This document shows positions 1 through 5,662 of a DNA stretch of 6,232 nucleotides, piece after piece. The notes under the pieces were generated by a model that was given only the letters and a program-made list of their open reading frames with translations, was not told where the DNA came from and ran no database searches. The stretch spans positions 1 through 6,232 of the forward strand of contig CADCTH010000116.1 in the NCBI GenBank assembly GCA_902805495.1. The letters run 5' to 3'. Both the position numbers and the translations under genes were made by a program. The DNA comes from an uncultured Actinomycetospora sp. (GTDB lineage Bacteria > Actinomycetota > Actinomycetes > Mycobacteriales > Pseudonocardiaceae). The number at the start of each line of letters is the position of its first letter. The first letter of the stretch is position 1.

Positions 1-305
1 CCACCGCGCTGCTCGCCGGCGCCCGCTGGCCGGGCAACGTCACCCAGCTCGCCGACGTGCTGCGCCGCGCCCTGGCCGCGCGCCCGGCGGGCGGCGTCGA
101 GCCGGGCGACCTGCCCGTCGAGCTCGTGGTGCACGGCACCCGGCGCCGCCTCACGCCGCTGGAGACCGCCGAGCGCGACCTCATCGTCTCCGCGCTGCTC
201 GAGGCGGGCGGCGACCGGCCGGCGGCCGCGGCGGCCCTCGGCATGGGCCGCGCGACGCTCTACCGGCGCCTGCGGGCCTTCGGGATCACCGACGTGGGCC
301 GCTGA
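1..305 (+). CDS. C-terminal end of an AcoR-like/Fis-type HTH regulator (5' partial)
   Basis: Reading from base 3, the frame is open from the left edge and ends in TGA at 303-305, giving about 100 residues of a longer protein. The fragment opens with a WPGNV motif (residues 9-13) followed by QLADVLRRAL. This is the signature at the end of the AAA+ domain of sigma-54-type activators (WPGNVREL...). A linker follows, then at about residues 54-98 a Fis-like helix-turn-helix (HTH_8) with the typical end GMGRATLYRRLRAFGI. The family binds DNA upstream of target operons; in actinobacteria such proteins usually have an N-terminal GAF sensor and often work without sigma-54. The sensor and any GAFTGA loop are off the window, so ligand and mechanism cannot be judged. 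The gene converges on the IclR gene and overlaps its 3' end by 20 bp. Family assignment is firm; target is unknown. Confidence 0.85.
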   Translation, partial: TALLAGARWPGNVTQLADVLRRALAARPAGGVEPGDLPVELVVHGTRRRLTPLETAERDLIVSALLEAGGDRPAAAAALGMGRATLYRRLRAFGITDVGR

Positions 306-1176
306 CCAGGTCCTCGTCGCGCCCGACGTCGACCGGGTCGCCGGGCACAGCGGGCATCGGCTCGGCCACGAGCTCGCCGGCCCACTGCGCGGTCGCCCGG
401 GCCGCCACGGCGCGCACGGCGTCGGCGAGCTCGTCGCCGTCGACGGCGAGGCGCCGGGCCGAGCAGGACAGGCCGAGGGCCACGGTGGCCGCACCCGAGG
501 GCGCGACGACCGGGGCGGCGAGGGTGGCGAAGCCCTCGGCGTACTCCTCGCGGTCGAGCGCGATGCCGTCGCGGTGCACGCGCTCGAGCTCGCGCTGCAG
601 CGCGCCGGCGTCGACGAGGGTGGTCGGGGTGAGGCGGGGCAGGGGCTCGTTCTCCACGGCCTCGCGGTAGGCCGGGGACGTCGCGAGCAGCACCTTGGTG
701 AGCGCGAGGGCGTGCGCGTGGTGCGGCGGGATGTGCCGGCCCAGGCCCGGGAGCTTCGCGAGGCCCTGGTGGCCGCGCGAGTCGGTGACCGAGGCGACGA
801 CCGTGCCGGTGCGGCGCACGAGGTAGGAGCGCTGGCGCGTGCGGCGGTAGAGCTCCGTGGTGGCCTCGGCGAGCACCGCGCCGGGATCGGGGTCGCCGGG
901 CACGGGGCTCGACTCCCGGTGCTCCGTGCCCCACTGACCCCAGGGCGGCGCGTCGGTGAGACGGCAGCGGCCCGAGCCGTCGCGCTCGGCATAGCCCGCG
1001 TCGCACAAGGTGTTGATCATGTACCGGGCGGTGGCGGCGCTCTTGCCGAGGCGCTCGGCCAGGTCGGTCGCGCACAGGCCCGCGGGGTGGTCACCGAGCA
1101 GGCGCAGCGCGCGCAGGACCGTCGCCGCGGTCTTCAGCGACCGCGACCCCCCGCCCGGCACCACTCCGTCGTCCAC
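286..1176 (-). CDS. IclR-family transcriptional regulator
   Basis: A 296-residue protein with the IclR layout. Residues about 11-78 form the N-terminal winged HTH (SRSLKTAATVLRALRLL, then LAERLGKSAATARYMINTL and a wing ending GRCRLTD). Residues about 97-265 form the effector domain, with the family pattern PPHHAHALALTKVLLA (150-165) and GIALDREEYAEGFATLAAPV (204-223). IclR proteins are cytoplasmic homodimers or tetramers that repress or activate nearby catabolic or biosynthetic genes in response to a small carbon compound. The GTG start at 1176 lies just before the HTH, and a -10-like box 7 nt upstream suggests a leaderless message. It lies 49 bp downstream of the YcaO gene on the same strand, so it could be co-transcribed with or regulate that operon; this is inferred. 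Residues after about 265 are a polar tail that overlaps the convergent regulator gene. The ligand cannot be told from sequence. Confidence 0.93.
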   Translation of the reverse strand: MDDGVVPGGGSRSLKTAATVLRALRLLGDHPAGLCATDLAERLGKSAATARYMINTLCDAGYAERDGSGRCRLTDAPPWGQWGTEHRESSPVPGDPDPGAVLAEATTELYRRTRQRSYLVRRTGTVVASVTDSRGHQGLAKLPGLGRHIPPHHAHALALTKVLLATSPAYREAVENEPLPRLTPTTLVDAGALQRELERVHRDGIALDREEYAEGFATLAAPVVAPSGAATVALGLSCSARRLAVDGDELADAVRAVAARATAQWAGELVAEPMPAVPGDPVDVGRDEDLVSGPRR

Positions 1177-1225
1177 GTCACCGACGCTAGGCCGTCCCGC
1201 CGGGTGGCGCCTGTCTCAATGTGGG
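1177..1225 (-). promoter_or_regulatory. Intergenic gap before the IclR gene, candidate leaderless promoter
   Basis: This is the only intergenic space in the window. On the minus strand a TAGCGT hexamer (plus 1184-1189) fits the actinobacterial TANNNT -10 pattern and ends 7 nt before the IclR GTG codon, which would place transcription start at or next to the start codon. A TTGAGA hexamer (plus 1214-1219) resembles a -35 box, but its 24-nt spacing is too long for a standard promoter, so it is more likely chance or part of an operator. The gap is bracketed by two copies of CGGTGAC (minus strand; plus 1177-1183 and 1225-1231, the second running into the YcaO stop region). No strong terminator hairpin separates YcaO from IclR, so read-through is possible. 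Seen by eye only. Confidence 0.35.
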
Positions 1226-2728
1226 TCACCGGAGCTCGACGCGTTCTCCCCGGGCGGCGCGGGTGAGGGCGTGGCGCCCGGGCTCGCGGTAGAGCGGGTA
1301 CAGCTCGCCCACGGTGCGGTCGACCGCCGCGCGGTCGAGCCACGCCGGGCCCCCGAGGCGCTCGCGACCCTCGGCGGTCAGCGGGATCGGGGCCGCGCCG
1401 GCGTGCGGAGGCGCGCCGAGCCCGACCAGCTCGCTGCCCCGGGCGAGCAGCCGCTCCACTCCGCGCGCGCCGATCCGCCCGTAGGACATCGTCTCGGCCT
1501 CCAACCCCGGCACGATCACCTTCACCGCGGCGGCCGGGCCCGCGGCGGTGTCCGACTCCGCGACCACGGTGAGCACGTCGAAGCCGTCGAGGCGCGCGAG
1601 GAGGTCGTCGAGCACGGCCTGCGGGTCGTCGAGCCCGGGCGTGTGGGGGAGGTCGGTGAACGCCACGGTCTCCCGGTGCGCCAGCACGGTCGGCGCCAGC
1701 AGGTCGCGCAGCTCGGCGCCCGAACGTCGCGACCAGTCGGCCATGGCCTCTAACGCCCGGCGCTCCTCGGCGTGCGGCGGGTGCGCCAGCTCGCGCTCCC
1801 AGTAGCCGGCGTCCATCAGCGGGTGCACCGCGTCGAGGTCGGCGTGGGCCACGAACTTGCGCACCCGCGCCGCGCAGAACTCCAGCAGCGCCTTCTGCAG
1901 CGCCGCCTCCCGGTCGGGGTGCGCGGCCTCGCCGCACGCGGTGACCGCGATCGGGTGCGGGGCGTCGGCCGGGTCGGTGTCGTACCCGACGACGTGCAGG
2001 ACGGTGACGACGTCGGTCGACGCGAGCTTCGGGATCACCGTGATGCCGACGTCGGCGAGGTGGTCGAGCAGCCGCCGCGTGTCGGGGTCGGACACGCCGT
2101 CGGTGTCGATGACGATCCCCCGATCCATGGCCCGGAACGCCGTGGCGTTCCCGTCGCGCTGCAGCAGCTCGCCGAGCGCGTGGCCGACGGCGCGCTCGAC
2201 GGTGTCGCCGGCGCCGCAGCCGTTGGTGATCACCGTGATCAGCTGCTCGTCGGCGGGCTGCCAGTCGATGTCGACGCCGTACGGCGCGGCGAACTCGGCG
2301 GGCACCAGCACCTCCTCGCCGGTGCGCCAGCGCGTCGTCGGCAGCCACCAGCGGGCGCGGTCCGCGTCGTAGTCGGTGCCCGCGGGCAGCACCAGCGACA
2401 CGGGGTCGACGACGCGGTCGCCGCCGCGGGCGGCGCGCAGCTCGGTGTAGGAGCCCCGGACGGGCTCGAGCTCGCGCAGTCGGCGCGAGAGGATCATCTC
2501 CTCGGCCAGCTCGGCGTGGGCGGCCACGCGGGCCCGCGCGGCGGAGAAGCCGTAGCCGAACGCGGCGCTGCGGGGCCACTGCCCGGACGGGTCGGCGAAG
2601 TCGGCGCTGACCACGGCGACCCCGGTGCGGTCGGCGCCGTCGACCAGGACGTCGCCGACGTCGCCGGGGGGCAGTGCGGCGTCGAGGGCGGCGGTGACGC
2701 GGTCGTGGGTGTCGGCGGTGGTCGTCAC
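1226..2728 (-). CDS. YcaO-family ATP-dependent cyclodehydratase/thioamidation-type protein
   Basis: A 500-residue protein. The start is the GTG at 2728, which overlaps the upstream TGA as GTGA and has GGAGG 7 nt before it; the same frame stays open further upstream, but only as antiphase shadow of the MBL gene. YcaO motifs in order: an N-terminal Glu-rich helix (AHAELAEEM, 70-78; candidate Mg ligands E73, E76, E77); NGCGAGDTVERAVGHALGELLQRD (169-192, discussed by position), the counterpart of the family's NG-A-G---EA--HAL-ELIERD; and AAHPDREAAL followed by KALLEFCAAR (268-288), the counterpart of HPDP--AL-RALTEA-Q-R. Such proteins use ATP to phosphorylate an amide oxygen, giving azolines, thioamides or amidines. 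Oddities: by eye alignment the second Glu of ELIER is Gln190, the Gln of EA-Q-R is Ala286, and the C-terminus (ARGERVELR) lacks the PxPxP tail common in azoline-forming members. Last gene of the coupled block; substrate unknown. Confidence 0.88.
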   Translation of the reverse strand: MTTTADTHDRVTAALDAALPPGDVGDVLVDGADRTGVAVVSADFADPSGQWPRSAAFGYGFSAARARVAAHAELAEEMILSRRLRELEPVRGSYTELRAARGGDRVVDPVSLVLPAGTDYDADRARWWLPTTRWRTGEEVLVPAEFAAPYGVDIDWQPADEQLITVITNGCGAGDTVERAVGHALGELLQRDGNATAFRAMDRGIVIDTDGVSDPDTRRLLDHLADVGITVIPKLASTDVVTVLHVVGYDTDPADAPHPIAVTACGEAAHPDREAALQKALLEFCAARVRKFVAHADLDAVHPLMDAGYWERELAHPPHAEERRALEAMADWSRRSGAELRDLLAPTVLAHRETVAFTDLPHTPGLDDPQAVLDDLLARLDGFDVLTVVAESDTAAGPAAAVKVIVPGLEAETMSYGRIGARGVERLLARGSELVGLGAPPHAGAAPIPLTAEGRERLGGPAWLDRAAVDRTVGELYPLYREPGRHALTRAARGERVELR

Positions 2729-3555
2729 GACAGTTCCTCCAGCGGGATCGGCCCGGCCAGCGGTTGCGCGGAGAGCAGCCGGTCGTAGAGCGCGAGGACC
2801 TGCTTGGTCGAGATGCCCGCGGCGTACTCGAAGGGGGTGGCGACGGCGTCGAAGTCGAGCCGCTCGATCACCGCGTACGCGTCGCGGATCTCCTGGTGCG
2901 ACAGCGGGATCTGCGCGTGGAAGGCCTTGTGCGCGGACAGGCCCACCGGGCGGCCGTCCTCGTCGAAGCTGGCCTTGAGCATGTCGCCGCAGAACAGGAC
3001 CCCCCGGTGCTCGTCGTGCAGCACCATGTGGCCGTCGAAGTGCCCGCCCGTGCGGTGGGCGACGAGGCCGGGCGCGAACGCGTGGCGGTCGTCGAGCGGC
3101 CAGGTGACGCGGAAGGCCTTGGTCCACTCGAGGTCGCGCACGCCGATGGCGAGCACCGGCGGGTCCAGCTCGTCCTGCAGCTGGAACAGGGCGCCGTAGC
3201 CGTGCACGTGGCTGGACGCGAGGGCGGCGAGCCCGCCGCGCCGGCGCAGCTCCTCGATCGCGGCCGGCGGGTAGAGCCCCGCGGCCTCCCAGCCGATCAG
3301 GCCCCGCTCGGTCTCGATCACCCAGCCGCACGTGCCCAGCCCGACCTGCGGCTCGCACCAGAAGCCGGTGACGCCGGGCGTCACCTCCTCCCAGCGGGCC
3401 TCGCGGCCGGCGGCGAGGTCGTCGAACGACCGGAACTCCCAGCCGTCCTCGGGCAGGGCGTTGCGGACGTCGACGCACACCGGGCACTGCGGGGGCACGG
3501 CGAACCAGCGCTGCCAGTGGCCGCAGTTCGTGCAGGACCAGGGGCTCAGGGGCAT
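2725..3555 (-). CDS. MBL-fold protein with N-terminal zinc ribbon and degenerate metal motif
   Basis: A 276-residue protein starting at ATG 3555, preceded by GGAGG at close spacing (4 nt) inside the upstream gene, which it overlaps by 10 bp. Residues 8-27 form a zinc ribbon: C8-x2-C11 and C24-x2-C27 (CTNCGHW ... CPVC). An MBL-fold domain follows from about residue 58: TCGWVIETERGLI is the usual early beta strand, and SSHVHGYG (114-121) sits where the HxHxDH motif is expected. Next come GGHFDGH with H172 (motif 3) and LFCGD with D191 (motif 4). The Asp-His half of HxHxDH is replaced by Tyr120-Gly121, and no final His is seen near ATPFEY (239-244). Hence one metal site (H116, H118, H172, D191) may survive while the second looks lost. 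The family includes thioester hydrolases, persulfide dioxygenases and redox proteins; which applies is unknown. Its 3' end overlaps YcaO by 4 nt, suggesting the two act together. Confidence 0.85.
   Translation of the reverse strand: MPLSPWSCTNCGHWQRWFAVPPQCPVCVDVRNALPEDGWEFRSFDDLAAGREARWEEVTPGVTGFWCEPQVGLGTCGWVIETERGLIGWEAAGLYPPAAIEELRRRGGLAALASSHVHGYGALFQLQDELDPPVLAIGVRDLEWTKAFRVTWPLDDRHAFAPGLVAHRTGGHFDGHMVLHDEHRGVLFCGDMLKASFDEDGRPVGLSAHKAFHAQIPLSHQEIRDAYAVIERLDFDAVATPFEYAAGISTKQVLALYDRLLSAQPLAGPIPLEELS
2736..2740 (-). promoter_or_regulatory. Ribosome binding site of the YcaO gene
   Basis: Minus-strand GGAGG lies 7 nt before the GTG at 2728. It falls inside the last codons of the MBL gene and fixes the YcaO start at the GTGA overlap, rather than at any codon of the longer open frame that continues upstream. 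Confidence 0.8.
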
Positions 3556-4541
3556 GCCGCCTCCATCAGCAGGGCGTGCAGGGCGAGGTCGCGGTCGAGG
3601 GGGTAGGGCCACGGCGCCTCGCCGCGCACGGCGGCGCCGAAGGCGGCGAGCTGGCGGGCGAACGGGCCGGCCGCGGTGTCGAAGGGCACCGGCTCGGCGA
3701 CGCCCGTCGCGGCGTCGATGCGGGTGAGCCGGCCGCCCGGGTCCTGGCCGAGGGTGTCCTCGGCGACCAGCTGGGCACGGGTGCCGACCACCTCGAGGCG
3801 GCGTCGCGGCAGCGGGTCCGCCGTGGAGAAGCTGACGTGGTGTGACAGCAACGTCCCGCTCGCGGTGCGGCCCGCGAGCACGGCGGTGTCGTCCGCGGTC
3901 GGGTCGACGTAGTCGTGCACCCGGGTCGCGGTGAGCGCGACGAGGTCGACGAGGTCCTCGCCGAGCAACCGGCCGGTGAGGTCGACGCCGTGCGGGGCGA
4001 GGTCGATCATCGCGCCGCCGCCGGCCCGCGCCGGGTCCACGCGCCAGTTGTCGCGCCCACCGACGGGGCTGGCCCAGTCCGGGGGCAGCCAGCACCCGTA
4101 GACGATGCGCACGGTGGTGACCACGCCGAGCTCGCCCGCGGCCACCATCGCGGCGATCACCTCGTGCGCGGGGTGGAAGCGCTGGTCGAAGGCCGTGCCC
4201 GCGAGCAGCCCGGCGCACCCCGCCACCATCTCCTTCGCCGTCGGCACGTCGTGGGCCAGCGGCTTCTCGCACAGCACCGGGATCCCGGCCGCCGCGACGG
4301 CCAGCACCACGGGCGCGTGCGCGTGGTTGGGCGTCGCGACGTAGACGGCGTCGAGGCCAGGTGCGGCGAGGAGGTCGTCGAGGTCGTCGAACGCCGGCGC
4401 TCCGTCGTCGAGGCCCTCCAGCGCGGCGGGGTCGCGGTCGTGCACGCCGACCAGGTGCGCGTGCTGATCGACGGCGATCGCGGGGAGCACGAAGTCGCGC
4501 GCCACCCACCCCGCGCCGACGACCCCCCAGCCGGTGCTCAT
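3546..4541 (-). CDS. Gfo/Idh/MocA-family NAD(P)-dependent oxidoreductase
   Basis: A 331-residue protein of typical family length (about 330-400, here at the short end). The N-terminal Rossmann fold shows WGVVGAGWVA (residues 5-14, the GxGxxG/A dinucleotide motif), an acidic turn after beta 2 (GVHDRD, 32-37), the family's AVYVATPNHAHA (65-76) and the catalytic EKP triad with K93 (CEKPLAHD, 91-98). The C-terminal domain carries GGGAMIDLAPHGVDL (174-188), matching the D-x3-H pair (D180, H184) of the substrate pocket. Members oxidise or reduce sugars, inositols, and some ketone, imine or pyrrole-like substrates with NAD(P)(H). The ATG at 4541 overlaps the methyltransferase stop as TGATG; a GTG one codon upstream would give a GTGA overlap and is an equally workable start. 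The downstream MBL gene overlaps its 3' end by 10 bp. It is intact with no missing motif, and would supply the redox step of the pathway; substrate not predictable. Confidence 0.93.
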   Translation of the reverse strand: MSTGWGVVGAGWVARDFVLPAIAVDQHAHLVGVHDRDPAALEGLDDGAPAFDDLDDLLAAPGLDAVYVATPNHAHAPVVLAVAAAGIPVLCEKPLAHDVPTAKEMVAGCAGLLAGTAFDQRFHPAHEVIAAMVAAGELGVVTTVRIVYGCWLPPDWASPVGGRDNWRVDPARAGGGAMIDLAPHGVDLTGRLLGEDLVDLVALTATRVHDYVDPTADDTAVLAGRTASGTLLSHHVSFSTADPLPRRRLEVVGTRAQLVAEDTLGQDPGGRLTRIDAATGVAEPVPFDTAAGPFARQLAAFGAAVRGEAPWPYPLDRDLALHALLMEAACP

Positions 4542-5662
4542 CACCAGGCCCCCGGCAGGTCGACGAGCAGGCGGCGGGCGACGGCGTCGTCGGGGAGCGG
4601 GTCGGGCCAGCGCTCCGGCAGGTAGGTCGCGGCGCGCGGACCGTACTCGGCGCCCCACACGTCGTTGGGCCAGCGGCGCGTCCCGTCGGCGTAGAGCGGG
4701 TTGGGACGCAGGTCCGCGCCGGGCGCGGGGTCGAGCAGCGCGGGCTCGGGCGCCGCGCCACGAGCGTCGCGCGCCAGCGCCACGGCCTCGGTGTCGCCGA
4801 GGTCCTGGGCGTCGGCGGACCGCGGCAGGCGGCGCTCGAGGGTCGCGGAGGTGAGCTCCTCCTCGCCGTCGGCCAGCGCGCCGGGCAGCAGCGCGGCCCA
4901 CGATTCGGGCGGGCGGGGGTGCCCGGGCTGGCCGGTGTTGTGGCAGTGCGCGGCGACGACCGCCCCGCGCCCGCCGGCGTGCTCCGCGGCGGTGGCGAGG
5001 ACCGCGGCCGGCTCGTCGAGGAAGTAGAGGACGTCGTGCACGGCGACGTAGGTGTCCTCGCCGCGCGGGGCCGGCCAGGGGTGGGCGAGGTCGGCGCAGA
5101 CGAGCGTGACGTGCGCGGGCACGACGAACCGGCGTGCCAGCCAGAGCTTGCTGAACACGACGTCGACGCCGGTGAGGTCGTCCTCGCCGTGCTGGGCGAG
5201 CCGGCGCAGCAGGTGCCCCGCGCCGCACGCGAGGTCGAGCACGGGGCGCCCGGCCGGCGGGTGCGCGGCGGTCAGCGCGAGCACCGCGAGGCCCGAGGGG
5301 TCGTGGTCGCGGTGCAGGAAGTAGTCGCCGACCCGCCCGAGCCCCAGCCCGGCGACGGCCTCGCGCAGCGCGGCGGCGTCGAGGACCGCGCGCAGCTGCT
5401 CGGCCGGCGGCGGGGGCTGGTCCCACCAGTCGTCGTTGTCGGCGAGCAGCACCGCCGCGGCGTCCCGGTCGCGGCCGTCGTCCAGCGCGGCGAGGGCCTG
5501 CTCGCGGACCTCGTCGCGCCCGGCCCGCAGGTACGGGATGCCCTCGAGCACCGGCCACCGCGTGGTGCCGTCGGACAGGCTGTGCGGGGTGTCGGCGTGG
5601 AGCTCCGCGCCGTCGTGGGGGCTCGGAACGGGGTCGGCGCTCGGAACGGGTTCCGCGCTCAC
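4541..5662 (-). CDS. Class I SAM-dependent methyltransferase with Trm112-like N-terminal segment
   Basis: A 373-residue protein. GTG 5662 is chosen because it makes a GTGA overlap with the upstream HD-like gene; the frame is open further upstream, but only as shadow. Residues 2-13 are a Pro-rich repeat tail. Residues about 27-46 (HSLSDGTTRWPVLEGIPYL) resemble the end of a Trm112-like segment (DG---PV-DGIP-L), without its zinc cysteines. The SAM-binding Rossmann core spans about 138-240: motif I VLDLACGAGHLL (141-152), acidic residue after beta 2 in TGVDVVFSKL (D167), CADL (189-192), and a post-motif strand YVAVHDVLYFLDEP (205-218). A family-specific C-terminal region follows, with NPLYADGTRRWPNDVWGAEYG (321-341, described by position). 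Methylation of a small molecule or product intermediate is the expected role; whether O-, N-, S- or C-directed cannot be told. It is translationally coupled to genes on both sides, which argues for a shared pathway. Confidence 0.88.
   Translation of the reverse strand: MSAEPVPSADPVPSPHDGAELHADTPHSLSDGTTRWPVLEGIPYLRAGRDEVREQALAALDDGRDRDAAAVLLADNDDWWDQPPPPAEQLRAVLDAAALREAVAGLGLGRVGDYFLHRDHDPSGLAVLALTAAHPPAGRPVLDLACGAGHLLRRLAQHGEDDLTGVDVVFSKLWLARRFVVPAHVTLVCADLAHPWPAPRGEDTYVAVHDVLYFLDEPAAVLATAAEHAGGRGAVVAAHCHNTGQPGHPRPPESWAALLPGALADGEEELTSATLERRLPRSADAQDLGDTEAVALARDARGAAPEPALLDPAPGADLRPNPLYADGTRRWPNDVWGAEYGPRAATYLPERWPDPLPDDAVARRLLVDLPGAW
5622..5657. repeat. Two tandem copies of an 18-bp unit inside the methyltransferase N-terminus
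   Basis: Units 5622-5639 and 5640-5657 match at 16 of 18 bases. On the minus strand they encode the tandem hexapeptides SAEPVP and SADPVP just after the GTG start, producing a short Pro-rich tail. In-frame unit length means copy number could change without a frameshift. Confidence 0.85.

Noticed and set aside
1214..1219. TTGAGA as a -35 box paired with TAGCGT
   Set aside because: The spacing is 24 nt, well beyond the 16-19 nt range; kept only as a note in the intergenic entry.
1177..1225. A rho-independent terminator between YcaO and IclR
   Set aside because: Only a very short CCCG-type stem is visible in the gap and no T-tract follows it.
1772..2788. A long plus-strand frame (338 residues) antisense to YcaO, and similar plus-strand frames at 574-1266, 2764-3606 and 3915-4625
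   Set aside because: Composition is Val/Gly/Arg/Asp-rich with no recognisable motif, and each lies opposite a gene with clear family signatures; they arise from strong GC3 bias.
1226..3487. A single 753-residue open frame that would fuse about 250 extra residues to the front of YcaO
   Set aside because: The extra part is out of frame with the well-supported MBL gene, is Arg/Pro/Ala-rich shadow sequence, and the GTGA overlap with GGAGG marks the true start at 2728.
2725..4761. A 678-residue open frame extending the MBL protein upstream
   Set aside because: Upstream residues are shadow of the Gfo/Idh/MocA gene; the zinc ribbon right after the ATG at 3555 marks a natural N-terminus.
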